Shown here piece after piece: positions 8,525 to 17,896 of a stretch of DNA of 64,000 nt. Location of the stretch: assembly GCF_020551945.1 (NCBI RefSeq), contig NZ_JAJBZH010000007.1:106051-170050 (forward strand). Reading direction: 5' to 3'. Below the pieces are notes generated by a model. That model saw only the letters and a program-made list of their open reading frames with translations. It was not told where the DNA came from and searched no databases. A program made the translations under genes and the position numbers. This stretch comes from Cellulosimicrobium marinum (GTDB lineage Bacteria; Actinomycetota; Actinomycetes; Actinomycetales; Cellulomonadaceae). The number at the start of each line of letters is the position of its first letter. Within the stretch, counting starts at the first letter, position 1.

Positions 8525-9778
8525 TCACCACGCCGGCTTCGGGAAGATCAGCTCGGCCTCCTGGGCGTCCTCGGGCAGCACGATCTGGATCTCGCCGTCC
8601 ACGTACTGCTGGATGAGGTGGGCGCCCTGCGGCTTGCCGGTCTCGTCCCAGGTGAGCGGACCGACGACCGTCTCGACCTCGTTGTCGCGGAGCCAGTCGA
8701 CGAGGTCCTGCTGGCACTCGCCCTGCTCGGCGCACCCGACCGCCTCGACGGCCGCGGCGACGACCTGGCCGGTCGTGTAGGCGTTCGCCTCGTCCTCGCC
8801 GGGAGGGTTGCCGTGGAGCTCGGTGTACCGCTCGACGAAGTCGACGTTGGACGGCCAGCTCGCGGTCTCGGTGTACCCGGTCGGCGAGAGGATGCCCTCC
8901 GTCTTCGCGCCGATCGCCGCGGAGAACTCGGGGTTGGTCGGGGCCGTCGAGAACGCGGCCATCTCGGGCTGGTAGTTCAGCTGCTGCAGCGCCACGATGA
9001 GGTTGACCGCGTCCTGGTACTGGGTGCCGCCGATGACCATGTCGGCTCCGGAGTCGGCGATCTTCGCCGCGATCGGCGAGAAGTCGGTGGTGTTGGGCGG
9101 GTAGACCTCGTCGACCACGATCTCGAGCCCGGCGTCGGCCAGCTTGTCACGCAGGCCGTACGCGGTCCCCTGGGCGAACGGGTCGTCCATGGACGCCACG
9201 GCCACCGTCTCCGGACGCTCGCCGTCGGGCATCGCGACGATGTAGTCCGCGAGGTAGTTGTAGTGGTCGTCCGCCACCGCCGGAGCCGCGTAGAAGAGGT
9301 TCTCGAAACCCTGCTCGAAGACCTCGTTCGCCGCGCCGGCGGGCTCGACGAAGAGCATCCCGTACTCCTCGGCGACGCGGGCGCTCGGCACCACGAGGCG
9401 CGTCGAGAAGGGGCCGAAGACGAGGTCGACCTCGTCCTGCGCGATGAGTGCCTCGTAGTCCTGCACGACTCGGTCGGCGTTCGACTGGTCGTCGAGGATC
9501 TTCAGCTCGACCTGCCTGCCGAGGAGGCCCCCGTCCTCGTTGACGAACTGCGCCCACGCCTCGTAGCCGCGCTGGACGCCCTTGCCCGGCTCGGAGAAGT
9601 CGCCGGTGAGCGGGAGGGAGATGCCGACGACGATCGGGTCGTCGCCGCCGCCCTCTCCTCCTCCGTCACCGTCGGATCCGCCGGAGCACGCGGCGAGGAC
9701 GAGCGCCGTCGCGGAGAGCCCGGCGGCCGCGGCGAGGGCGCGACGACGGGGTGTGCGTGGGGTCGAACGTGGGGACAT
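8525..9778 (-). CDS. HAAT-family substrate-binding lipoprotein
   Basis: A 417-residue type I periplasmic-binding-fold lipoprotein that captures substrate outside the membrane and delivers it to LivHM. The signal peptide ends in the lipobox VLAAC with a Gly/Asp-rich linker after it. The mature domain begins PIVVGISLPLTGDFSEPG, typical of branched-chain amino-acid-like receptors, and contains GGLLGRQVELKILDDQS and VFGPFSTRLVVPSARVAEE. It is the first gene of the operon, behind AGGGAGAG. The divergent LacI-type regulator and tandem operator upstream suggest inducible expression. The ligand is unknown. Confidence 0.93.
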   Translation of the reverse strand: MSPRSTPRTPRRRALAAAAGLSATALVLAACSGGSDGDGGGEGGGDDPIVVGISLPLTGDFSEPGKGVQRGYEAWAQFVNEDGGLLGRQVELKILDDQSNADRVVQDYEALIAQDEVDLVFGPFSTRLVVPSARVAEEYGMLFVEPAGAANEVFEQGFENLFYAAPAVADDHYNYLADYIVAMPDGERPETVAVASMDDPFAQGTAYGLRDKLADAGLEIVVDEVYPPNTTDFSPIAAKIADSGADMVIGGTQYQDAVNLIVALQQLNYQPEMAAFSTAPTNPEFSAAIGAKTEGILSPTGYTETASWPSNVDFVERYTELHGNPPGEDEANAYTTGQVVAAAVEAVGCAEQGECQQDLVDWLRDNEVETVVGPLTWDETGKPQGAHLIQQYVDGEIQIVLPEDAQEAELIFPKPAW

Positions 9779-9832
9779 GGGGGAACTCTCCCTACTTCGT
9801 CGTAGTGAGGACGTGCCGTACCGCGATGTACG

Positions 9833-9856
9833 GAAGCGCTTTCGTAAGCGCTTTCG
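9833..9856. promoter_or_regulatory. Tandem LacI-family operator between transporter operon and regulator
   Basis: Two copies of AAGCGCTT (9834-9841 and 9846-9853), each in a GCGCTTTCG context, lie centre to centre 12 bases apart between the divergent binding-protein and lacI-type genes. AAGCGCTT is the classic core palindrome of LacI/GalR-family operators. TAGAGT at 9859-9864 is a possible -10 for the regulator, so binding could control both directions. Confidence 0.75.
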
Positions 9857-9935
9857 CTAGAGTACGCTGCCGACACGGGATGTGGCAAGCATCACGCCGG
9901 GCGGTGGCAGGACGGCAGGCCACCGAGGGACGAAG

Positions 9936-11000
9936 GTGGAGCGAGTGCGTCGAGAGGGTCGAGCGGTGCGGGACCGGCGCGCGCCACGTCTGCAGGACGT
10001 CGCGGAACGGGCCGGCGTGTCGCTCGCCACCGCGTCGCGCTCGCTGTCGGGCAGCGTCGGCGTCTCGGACGAGGTCGCGGCGCACGTCCGGTCGGTCGCC
10101 GAGCAGCTCGGCTACATGCCGAACCTCCACGCCCGCACGCTCGCCGGCGGCCGGACGTCCGTCGCAGGACTCGTGGTCTACGAGATCGGCGACCCCTACT
10201 TCGCGGAGATCGCGAGCGGCGTGGTCCACGTCGCCGCCCAGAACGGCTGGAGCGTCCAGATCAGCCACACCGAGCGCGAGCCCGTCGCCGAGGCGGCGCA
10301 GATCCGCCTCCTGCGCGCGCACCGCGTCGGGGCGATCGTCATCGCCGGGTCGGGCTACGTCGACGCCGCGATGGAAGAGGAGTCGGGTCGCGAGGTCGCG
10401 GCGTTCGAGGAGTCGGGGGGCCGCGTCGTGGTCGTGGGGCGGCACCACCTGCGCTGCGACGCGGTGCTCCCCGACAACGAGGCCGCGGGGGAGTCCGTCG
10501 CGCAGCACCTGCTCGAGCTCGGTCACCGGCGTCTCGCGGTGGCCGCAGGTCCCGGCCACCTGACGACCATCGTCGACCGGCTCGCGGGGATCCGCACGGC
10601 GCTCGCGCGGTACGGGCTCGACGCCGACGCCGTCCCGGTCGTGCACGCACCGTTCACCCGTGAGGGCGGCCGAGACGCGGCGCGGCGTCTCCTCGCCGAG
10701 AACCCCCGCACGACCGCGGTCCTCGCGCTCAACGACGCGATGGCGACCGGTGTGCTGTCCCTCCTGCGCGAGCGCGGGATCGCCGTGCCGCACGACGTGT
10801 CCGTGACGGGCTTCGACGACATCCAGGTGGCGCAGGACCTGGCCCCCGCACTGACGACGGTTCGTCTGCCCATGAGCGAGATCGGCGCCGCGTCGTTCGA
10901 GCTCGCGCTGCGACCTCCGTCGGCCCGGTTGCGACGGCGCACGACGGGCCACGCGCTCGTGGTGCGCGACTCGACCGCCGCGCCGGTCGCGAGGGACTGA
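9936..11000 (+). CDS. LacI-family transcriptional regulator
   Basis: A 354-residue repressor-type protein. The N-terminal HTH is LQDVAERAGVSLATASRSLS, with the hinge helix region GYMPNLHARTLAGG. The effector-binding domain follows (SVAGLVVYEIGDPYFAEI and, near the end, VSVTGFDDIQVAQ). GTG at 9936 is preferred for its GAGGGA ribosome site; an in-frame ATG at 9882 would add 18 residues. Its divergence from the transporter operon across a LacI-type operator makes that operon and itself the probable targets. A LacI regulator for a HAAT importer is unusual, since the family normally responds to sugars or nucleosides. Confidence 0.92.
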   Translation: MERVRREGRAVRDRRAPRLQDVAERAGVSLATASRSLSGSVGVSDEVAAHVRSVAEQLGYMPNLHARTLAGGRTSVAGLVVYEIGDPYFAEIASGVVHVAAQNGWSVQISHTEREPVAEAAQIRLLRAHRVGAIVIAGSGYVDAAMEEESGREVAAFEESGGRVVVVGRHHLRCDAVLPDNEAAGESVAQHLLELGHRRLAVAAGPGHLTTIVDRLAGIRTALARYGLDADAVPVVHAPFTREGGRDAARRLLAENPRTTAVLALNDAMATGVLSLLRERGIAVPHDVSVTGFDDIQVAQDLAPALTTVRLPMSEIGAASFELALRPPSARLRRRTTGHALVVRDSTAAPVARD

Positions 11001-11072
11001 CGCCGCCTCCCGCCGGGGGTGCGGCACCGCGACCACGGTGCGCGCGGCGGCGCACGCCGGTCCCGTCGGCGC

Positions 11073-11107
11073 CGAGGGGGTGCGCGATCGGACCGCGCAC
11101 CCCCTCG
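11073..11107. terminator. Bidirectional hairpin between lacI-type gene and sugar dehydrogenase gene
   Basis: Perfect 14-base arms (CGAGGGGGTGCGCG and its complement) enclose a 7-base loop, in the gap where the two genes converge. No T-run is present. Its position suits termination from both sides. Confidence 0.65.
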
Positions 11108-11123
11108 CCGTCAGGGCTCCGGC

Positions 11124-14100
11124 CTATCCGCAGGTCAGGCCCGTGTGATCGGCCGTCGTCGTGCTCGTCACCTCGCGGCCGTCGACCGTCGCGCTCGCGG
11201 TGACCGTGACCGACCCGGCGTCGAGCGACGTCGAGCGCGTCGCGAACGCCTGGTACGCCGCCGCCCCCGGGGCGACCTCGGCCACCGTGCGCGAGCCGTA
11301 CGCCGTCGTCAGGGTGACGTCCGCCGGCACGTCCGACGTGTTCGTCGCCCGCACCGCGAGGTACGCCTTCCCGGCCAGGCATCGCGGCGCCACCGTGACG
11401 TCGACCGTCACCTCCGCGGGAACGTCGCCCGCAGTGACCGTCAGGTCGCGCAGGCGCCCGGTGTTGTCGAACGAGCCGAACCCGACCCGGCCCTCGGCGA
11501 AGGTCGTGTCGTTCGCCGTGAGCAGCGGGGTGTCGAGCCCGTCGACGTAGACGGCGACGTCGCCGCTGTCCGCGCAGCGCACCACGCGCACGTCGTGCCA
11601 CTCCTCGTCGGTGACGGCCGGTGGCGCACCGACGCTGCCGTCCCACTGGTCGTCGATCCGCTCCCGGTCCCGGCCGTCGACCTTGAAGATGCCGTTGTGG
11701 GCGTAGATCGTGTTGTCCTGCGACAGGTGGGCGTAGTAGTACTGCGTGTCCGACTGCCAGCCGAAGACGACGATGACGTCGCGGTTGTTGACGGACGCCG
11801 GCGCGTCGAGCCGCACCTCGGCCTCCAGCTCGAACGAGCCGAGCTCGGGCCCCTCGGCGAGCACGGCGTACTCGAACGGGCGGCGGATGCCGTCGTTCGG
11901 GTTGGTGCCCGCCTCGGCGAGCACGACCTCGTCGCCGGGGAACTGCCACTTGGACGGCGTGCGCGGCGCCCAGTGCTCGGCCGCCATGACGTCCGTGACC
12001 TGCTCACCCGCCGGCGCGCACGACGGCGGCGTCGGGTCCTCGCCGGGCTCGGCGGCGAACAGCGCGTACTGCGCCGCGACCTGCTCCGCCGTCGGCACCG
12101 TGTCGAGGAACATGAGGTCGTCCATGCGGCCGTGGAACGGGTTGGCCTCGCGCGTGTCCTGCGGGTAGCTGCCGCCGATCTTGATGCCGGCCGGGTCGGT
12201 CGGTGACGTGGCGCCCGAGCCCCACGGGTTCGTCGAGGACGTGTACTCGCCCTCCAGGCGCTCGCCGTTCATGAACAGCTGCATCTCGCCGCCCGCGAAG
12301 TCGAACGTCGCGGCCAGGTGGACCCACTCGCCCTGGCGCAGGATCTCGTCCCACGGCAGGTCCGCGGCGAACGTCCACGAGCCGGCCCCGTCGACGCGCC
12401 GGCCGAGCGCGACGAGCTTGAGCTCGCCGTTCACGGTGATGACCTCGAGCAGCGCGCGCACGCCGTGCCCGTCGGAGTCGCCGCTGAGGACGCCCGCGAG
12501 CCCGATCGCGTTGTACCGGTCGTCCGGGTTGGCGGTGTTCGAGTTGAGCGCCGGGTGCTCGCCCGTGGGCTTGAACCAGCCCATCACGGAGATCTCGTCC
12601 GTGCCGGCGAAGGCCCCGAGCGAGTCGACCCCCTCGGCGTCGTAGACCCCGGCCTTCCAGTCGTCGTTCGACGACGTCCCCGGGCTCATCTGCTGGGTCT
12701 GGAGCGCTTCGCCGGCCCCGGGGTACGCGCGGTCCGCGACGCGCATCTCGGTGCCGCCGTTGACCAGCCGCACGTCCGTGCCCGACCAGCCCTGGTCGGC
12801 CTCCCACGTGGCGTCGGCCGCGACCGGGTGGTCGAAGTCGTAGTGCGCGACGAGGTTCGGTGCGAGCTCCGGCAGGGCGACGGGCGACGAGGCGCCGGCG
12901 TACCGCGCACCCGTGACCTTCCAGACCTTCCCGTCGGCCTTCGACACCAGGTACAGCTCGCCGTCGGCGTCGGCCCCGAACCGCAGGTCGACGCGCGCGT
13001 CCCCGACGAGCTCCTGGAACGTCGTCTCCTGCCCGTCGTGGAAGACCTTGAGGTGCTCGATCTCCGCGAGGTCCTCGAGGTCGCCGTCGTTGCGCTGCAT
13101 CTCGTCGGCCTGCGTCGACAGCACCCAGCCGCGCACGAGGTCGGTGAACAGGTAGCGGCCCCGGAGCTCGGGGATGTCGCCGCGGTAGACGAAGCCGCCG
13201 TTGAGCGCCACGCCCGCGTCACCGGTCTGGCCGGGGTCGCGGTTGTGGTCGTACGCGGCGACCGGGTAGGTGAAGCCGTTCTCGGCGTCGTCCTCGGGCA
13301 GGGGGAAGATCTGCCGGTTCTCGGCGAGGAACGGCCCCTCGCGCTCGGACCAGCCGAAGTTGTCGCCCGCCTCGACCTCGTAGACGGACTCGACCTGCCA
13401 CTCGCCGATGTGCCCGAGGTACATCGCGTGGTCCCCCTCGGGGTCCCAGCTGATGCGGTGCGGGTCGCGCATGCCGACGGCGTAGATCTCGCCGAGCGCG
13501 CCGGGGGTGCCGACGAACGGGTTGTCCGCCGGGATCCCGTACTGCCCGTTCGCGCTGTCGTCGCCCGTCGGGTCGATGCGGAAGATCTTGCCCTGCGGCG
13601 TGGACAGGTCCTGCGGGTTGCCGTTGCCCACACCGTTGCCGCCGTCCCCGACGAGGACGTAGAGCATGCCGTGGTCGGGGTCGCCCGGCTCGACGGTGGG
13701 GTTGAAGGCGATCTGCTGGACGGTGTGCACGCGGCCCGCGAACGGCACGCGCATGAGCTCGCGGCTCGTGCCGGCGAAGGTCTCGGCCGAGGGGTCCGTG
13801 GCCGTCCACTCCGTGATCACGCTGTGGTAGTTCGTGCCGCCGAACGCCGGGAAGTCCGGCGTGTCCTCGGTCAGTGCGCTCCCGGCCTCGGTGTGCACGG
13901 TGTAGAAGACCCCGTTGTCCGCGAACTCCGGGTGGAACTCCACGAACCCGAAGCCGGTGCCGAGTCCCGCGTGGTTGTGGAAGTTGTCGACGAACCGGTC
14001 GCGCACGTTGAGGTAGGCGACGTGCGCCCCGGTCTCCTCGTCGACCATGTAGAGGATCTCGTTCATGTCCGGCACCGCGAGACGGCCGGAGCCGTCCGGG

Positions 14101-15026
14101 ACCTCGTCGAGGTGGGTGATGCGGTTGTGGCGCACGAGCCGCTGGTCCGAGGTCGCGGGCGTCGTCTGCGACTCGGGGAGCTGGACGAGCTCCTCCACCT
14201 CGATGCCCAGCGCCGACGGCGTCGGGTCGGGGAGCGGGTTGAGCAGCGGCTCGCTCGGGGTGGTCCCGCCGGCGGCGCAGTCGCCCGGGTTCCCGGTGGC
14301 GATCGCGAGGTTCTCGGCGGAGGCGTCGACGGCGACGTCGTCCAGCATGAGCCGCCCGGCGCTGCTCGAGCCGTTGATCCAGAAGAACCGGTCGAGCGCG
14401 CCGCTCACGCCCTGGCGGAAGCCGAACTGCTGCTCGGTGCCCTCGGGCAGGCGCGTGATCTCCTCGTACGGCCCGCCCTGGCTGTAGACGGACACCGTGT
14501 CGGTGGCGTTGTCGGCGACGATCCACACGCACTGCCACGTGTCGCGCGACCACACGCCGGCCGGCTTGAACCCTCCGCCGTCGCGCACGAGCATGACGTC
14601 GTTGTTCTGGTTGTTCACGTACGCGCGGCTGTTCACGTAGTCGGACGGCGCGTCCACGTCCGTGAGTCCGAACGACGTGTCGACGCTTCCCGTGCGCATG
14701 AAGCGGAAGAACAGCGTGCCGACGTCGCCCTCGGCGACGGGCGGGACGGCGCGGTAGGACTTCTGGCCGCCGCCCACCATCTCGAGGATCTGGTTGTTCG
14801 CGTTGAGCGGGTCGGCGACGACGCGGGCTGCGGTCGAGGCCGTCCACCCGTCCTGGCCGTGGAGCGCCGTGCGCTCGTACTCCTCGAAGTCGAGGACCTC
14901 GGTGAATCCTTGGTCGACCGCGACCTCCGCGGCGGCGGGCGGCCCGAGAAGGGTCCCGCCCAGGACGGCCGCGAGGGTGACCGCGAGCGCGGTTCTTCCT
15001 CCGCGACGGGAACGCGTAGACGTCAT
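11124..15026 (-). CDS. Secreted PQQ-type sugar dehydrogenase (GSDH fold) with LamG-like modules
   Basis: A 1300-residue secreted protein. A Sec signal peptide (ALAVTLAAVLGGTLLGPPAAA) is followed by a concanavalin-like module (about 32-245). A six-bladed glucose/sorbosone dehydrogenase domain spans about 295-710, with DNFHNHAGLGTGFG, GDGGNG, STPQGKIFRIDPTG and GMRDPHRISWDPEG. Then come a LamG-like lectin module (about 727-990), a second LamG-like/DUF1080-like module (about 1014-1195) and an Ig-like end. The likely role is extracellular oxidation or binding of a plant or microbial sugar. No sortase motif or CBM of a familiar type is obvious. ATG 15026 was chosen because the signal peptide starts there. 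An operator-like palindrome and terminators isolate it as a single-gene unit. Confidence 0.88.
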   Translation of the reverse strand: MTSTRSRRGGRTALAVTLAAVLGGTLLGPPAAAEVAVDQGFTEVLDFEEYERTALHGQDGWTASTAARVVADPLNANNQILEMVGGGQKSYRAVPPVAEGDVGTLFFRFMRTGSVDTSFGLTDVDAPSDYVNSRAYVNNQNNDVMLVRDGGGFKPAGVWSRDTWQCVWIVADNATDTVSVYSQGGPYEEITRLPEGTEQQFGFRQGVSGALDRFFWINGSSSAGRLMLDDVAVDASAENLAIATGNPGDCAAGGTTPSEPLLNPLPDPTPSALGIEVEELVQLPESQTTPATSDQRLVRHNRITHLDEVPDGSGRLAVPDMNEILYMVDEETGAHVAYLNVRDRFVDNFHNHAGLGTGFGFVEFHPEFADNGVFYTVHTEAGSALTEDTPDFPAFGGTNYHSVITEWTATDPSAETFAGTSRELMRVPFAGRVHTVQQIAFNPTVEPGDPDHGMLYVLVGDGGNGVGNGNPQDLSTPQGKIFRIDPTGDDSANGQYGIPADNPFVGTPGALGEIYAVGMRDPHRISWDPEGDHAMYLGHIGEWQVESVYEVEAGDNFGWSEREGPFLAENRQIFPLPEDDAENGFTYPVAAYDHNRDPGQTGDAGVALNGGFVYRGDIPELRGRYLFTDLVRGWVLSTQADEMQRNDGDLEDLAEIEHLKVFHDGQETTFQELVGDARVDLRFGADADGELYLVSKADGKVWKVTGARYAGASSPVALPELAPNLVAHYDFDHPVAADATWEADQGWSGTDVRLVNGGTEMRVADRAYPGAGEALQTQQMSPGTSSNDDWKAGVYDAEGVDSLGAFAGTDEISVMGWFKPTGEHPALNSNTANPDDRYNAIGLAGVLSGDSDGHGVRALLEVITVNGELKLVALGRRVDGAGSWTFAADLPWDEILRQGEWVHLAATFDFAGGEMQLFMNGERLEGEYTSSTNPWGSGATSPTDPAGIKIGGSYPQDTREANPFHGRMDDLMFLDTVPTAEQVAAQYALFAAEPGEDPTPPSCAPAGEQVTDVMAAEHWAPRTPSKWQFPGDEVVLAEAGTNPNDGIRRPFEYAVLAEGPELGSFELEAEVRLDAPASVNNRDVIVVFGWQSDTQYYYAHLSQDNTIYAHNGIFKVDGRDRERIDDQWDGSVGAPPAVTDEEWHDVRVVRCADSGDVAVYVDGLDTPLLTANDTTFAEGRVGFGSFDNTGRLRDLTVTAGDVPAEVTVDVTVAPRCLAGKAYLAVRATNTSDVPADVTLTTAYGSRTVAEVAPGAAAYQAFATRSTSLDAGSVTVTASATVDGREVTSTTTADHTGLTCG

Positions 15027-15164
15027 CGTCTGCTCCACTTCGTCGGATGGTGCTGCAGAACTGCGGCGCCACGGCGACGTCGCCGGTGGCACCGGGGCCG
15101 CCCCCGGCTGGTCCGGCCCTGTCATGTCGGGACGCACGACCCTGTGCGCGACCTCTGCAGGGTA

Positions 15165-15178
15165 GGAAAGGGCTTTCC
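15165..15178. promoter_or_regulatory. Operator-like palindrome upstream of the sugar dehydrogenase gene
   Basis: GGAAAG and CTTTCC separated by two bases form an inverted repeat about 140 bases before the start. The CTTTC half-site resembles the LacI-type sites at 9833-9856, but the spacing differs. This is a weak, pattern-only call. Confidence 0.3.
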
Positions 15179-15198
15179 CGCTGTCAAGGGTCACGACA

Positions 15199-15236
15199 CG
15201 AGGGGCCCGGCAGCACGTGTGCTGCCGGGCCCCTCG
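15199..15236 (-). terminator. Terminator after the CorC/HlyC operon
   Basis: A perfect 18-base-pair inverted repeat (left arm ends CCCGGCAGCAC, 2-base loop GT) lies 18 bases past the stop of the 15254-16285 gene. It would stop the leftward transcript before the sugar dehydrogenase promoter. Confidence 0.75.
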
Positions 15237-15253
15237 CTCGAGTCCTCCACGGA

Positions 15254-16285
15254 TCAGCGGACGAGCGCGGGCGCCGGCTCCTCCGGTCGGGGCAGGAGGC
15301 GCCGCAGCACGTCCGCGAGGGTCACGAGGCCGACGAACCGGTCGCCGTCCATGACCATCGCGAGCTGCTCGCTCGACTCGCGCATGCGGGCGAGCGCGGC
15401 GTGGACCGTCGTCCCCGACTCCAGCACGAAGCCGGGTCGCGCGAGGTCGTAGACCGGCCGGTCCGCCGGCTCGAGCAGCGTGTCGCGCACGTGCACGACC
15501 TTCGGCACGGCGCTGCCGTTCTGCAGCAGGATGCGCAGGTGCCCGGACCGTGCGGACGCGGCGCGCACGTCGGCGGCCGTCGCGTCGGCCGGGACCGTCG
15601 TCGGCGCGCTGCCCGTGGGGACGAGCGCGTCGACCGTGAGCGTCTCGAGCTCGAGCGCACCCGAGATCTGGACGCGGTACGACGCCTCCAGCGCTCCGAC
15701 GTTCGCCGAGTGCTCGACGAGGTGGCGCAGCGTCGCCGGGTCCTGACCGCCGCCCTCGACGTTCTCGACGGGCTCGACCCCCACCGCGCGCACGCAGCGG
15801 TTCGCGAGCGCGTTGAGCCAGCGCAGCAGCGGGCGGAACGCCCACATGAAGCCGCGCATCGGCAGCGCGAGGAGCGTCGCCGACCGCTCGGGGTGGGCGA
15901 TCGCCCACGACTTCGGCGCCATCTCACCGACGACGAGGTGCAGGAAGGTCACGACGACCAGCGCGAGCACGAAGCCCGCGACGTCGGCCACCCACAGGGG
16001 CGCGCCCCACGTCTCGAAGACCGGGGTGAGCCAGTGGTGCACGGCCGGCTTGGTGATGGCGCCGAGCGCCAGCGTGCAGGCCGTGATGCCGAGCTGTGCG
16101 CCCGCCATGAGGAGCGTGAGCTCGTTCGAGCTGCGCAGCGCCGCACGGGCGGAGCGGCTCGTCGCCGCGGCGTCCTCCAGCCGGTGCCGCTTGGCGCCGA
16201 GGAGCGCGAACTCCACGGCGACGAAGAACGCGCTGAGCGCGATGATCGCGACGGTCGCCGCGACGACGACCCAGGGGTTGCTCAT
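15254..16285 (-). CDS. CorC/HlyC (CNNM)-family membrane protein, short form
   Basis: A 343-residue member of the haemolysin-C/CNNM family, linked to Mg2+/Co2+ efflux or homeostasis. The N-terminal DUF21/CNNM membrane domain has about four helices, with conserved EFALLGAKRHRLEDA and GEMAPKSWAI. A pair of CBS domains (about 200-335) is the nucleotide-sensing part. The C-terminal CorC_HlyC domain present in its neighbour is missing, which is usual for the second gene of such pairs. Its ATG overlaps the stop of the upstream paralogue (ATGA), so the two are coupled and may form a heteromer. Confidence 0.9.
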   Translation of the reverse strand: MSNPWVVVAATVAIIALSAFFVAVEFALLGAKRHRLEDAAATSRSARAALRSSNELTLLMAGAQLGITACTLALGAITKPAVHHWLTPVFETWGAPLWVADVAGFVLALVVVTFLHLVVGEMAPKSWAIAHPERSATLLALPMRGFMWAFRPLLRWLNALANRCVRAVGVEPVENVEGGGQDPATLRHLVEHSANVGALEASYRVQISGALELETLTVDALVPTGSAPTTVPADATAADVRAASARSGHLRILLQNGSAVPKVVHVRDTLLEPADRPVYDLARPGFVLESGTTVHAALARMRESSEQLAMVMDGDRFVGLVTLADVLRRLLPRPEEPAPALVR

Positions 16286-17685
16286 CGGGCCTCCTCCTCG
16301 GTGGCGGTGGTCGCGTCGTGCGCGGAGCCGGGCTGCTCGCCGCGGTGCTCGTCGAGCCGCACCCGGACCAGGCGCGGCACGTGCCGCTCGACGGACAGCA
16401 CGTCCACGACGAGCGTGCGCGTCACCGGCTCGTCGTGGACGAGGTCGGCCGGGTCGAGGGGGAGCGGCACCTCGATCGTGTCACCGGCGCGCGGCAGCGC
16501 ACCGTGCTGGGCGATGAGCAGACCGGAGACGGTCTCGTGGTCGCCGCGCGGCAGGTCGTGCCCGATGGCGCGCTCCGCCTCGTCGACGTGGACGTCGCCG
16601 CCCATGACCCACACGTCGTCGTCCTCGGCGGTCACCGTGACGGGCTGCTCGGGGTCGTGCTCGTCGGTGATCTCCCCGACGACCTCCTCCGCGAGGTCCT
16701 CGACCGTGAGCACGCCGGTGAACCCGCCGTACTCGTCGATGACGCACGCGAGCTGGTTGCGCGTGCTCGTGAGCTGCGCGAGCGCGTCGGGCAGCATCAT
16801 GACGGTCGGCAGGACCACGGCGGGCCGCATGAGGTCCGTGACCGGCGCGTCGTCGGGCAGGGACGTGGCGAGCACGTCCGCGAGCTGCACGACGCCGAGC
16901 GGCTGGTCCGTGTCGTCGACCACCGGGTAGCGCGTGTGCGCGCGGGCCATGAGCTCGCGCACCTCCGCGATCGTCGACCCCGGCCGGACGGTCCCCACGC
17001 GCGAGCGCGGGATCATCGCGTGCTCCACGTCGCGCTGCGGGAAGTCGAGGATGCGGTCGAGGAGCACGGACAGCTCGTCGGGAAGGTCCCCGCTCTCACG
17101 CGAGTCCGCGACGATGTGCTCCAGGTCGCGCGCCGTGGCCGTGTTGTCGACGTCGTGCACCGGCTCGATCTTCAGCAGGCGCAGGAGCGCGTTCGACGCC
17201 TTGTCGAACACCGCGATGAGCCAGCCGAACACCGTGAGGTAGGCCGTCGTCGAGCGGGCCAGACCCCGCGCCAGGGGCTCGGGGCGCGCGATGGCGAGGT
17301 TCTTCGGGAACAGCTCGCCGAACAGCATCTGGATGATCGTCGACAGCACCAGCGCGAGGACCGTGCCCACCGCGACGCCGACGCCCGTCGGGACCCCCAC
17401 GCCGCCGAGGATCGTGCCGAGGGACTCGCCGATGAGCGGCTCGGCCACGTAGCCCACGAGGAGGCCCGTGACCGTGATGCCGAGCTGGGCGCCCGACAGC
17501 ACGAACGAGGTGCGCCGGGTGACGGCGAGCGCGCGTCGTGCGGACTCGTCGCCGGCGTCCGCCTGGGCGCCCAGGCGCGACCGGGCGACGGTCATGTAGG
17601 CGAACTCCTGGGCGACGAAGTAGGCCGTCGCCGCCGTGATCGCGAGGACCACGAGGAGGCCGAGGAGCAGGGAGAGGAACGTCAT
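16282..17685 (-). CDS. CorC/HlyC (CNNM)-family membrane protein, full length
   Basis: A 467-residue paralogue of the next gene: DUF21/CNNM membrane domain (AYFVAQEFAYMTVARSRL, GELFPKNLAIARPEP), two CBS domains (about 215-340, with MIPRSRVGTVRPGS) and a C-terminal CorC_HlyC domain (DDVWVMGGDVHVDEAERAI). Proposed role is divalent cation transport or homeostasis at the membrane. Start: ATG at 17685, or the GTG codon just before it (17688). A -10-like CATAGT on this strand at 17764-17769 would give a leader of about 70 bases. First gene of a two-gene operon, divergent from ddl. Confidence 0.91.
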   Translation of the reverse strand: MTFLSLLLGLLVVLAITAATAYFVAQEFAYMTVARSRLGAQADAGDESARRALAVTRRTSFVLSGAQLGITVTGLLVGYVAEPLIGESLGTILGGVGVPTGVGVAVGTVLALVLSTIIQMLFGELFPKNLAIARPEPLARGLARSTTAYLTVFGWLIAVFDKASNALLRLLKIEPVHDVDNTATARDLEHIVADSRESGDLPDELSVLLDRILDFPQRDVEHAMIPRSRVGTVRPGSTIAEVRELMARAHTRYPVVDDTDQPLGVVQLADVLATSLPDDAPVTDLMRPAVVLPTVMMLPDALAQLTSTRNQLACVIDEYGGFTGVLTVEDLAEEVVGEITDEHDPEQPVTVTAEDDDVWVMGGDVHVDEAERAIGHDLPRGDHETVSGLLIAQHGALPRAGDTIEVPLPLDPADLVHDEPVTRTLVVDVLSVERHVPRLVRVRLDEHRGEQPGSAHDATTATEEEAR

Positions 17686-17896
17686 CACCGGGCCCGCACC
17701 GCCCCTCGGTCGTCACGGACGCGGGGTCGCGTCCACGTGATGCCGGGGCCGGTGCGGCCGGGACTATGGTCGGGGTCGTCGGCCGCGGGGGCCTCGAGAG
17801 TCATCTCTTCCACGAACGACCTCAACGCACCGGGGCCCCGATTCGTTCCCGGGCACGTCACGGGGCGCCGACCGGGGTCCGGTAGGGTCGTCCGCG

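Noticed and set aside
12318..15452. A reading frame of more than 1000 codons on the plus strand opposite the sugar dehydrogenase gene
   Set aside because: Arg/Asp/Gly/Val-rich composition without domains; it mirrors the codon bias of the real minus-strand gene, whose domains are clear.
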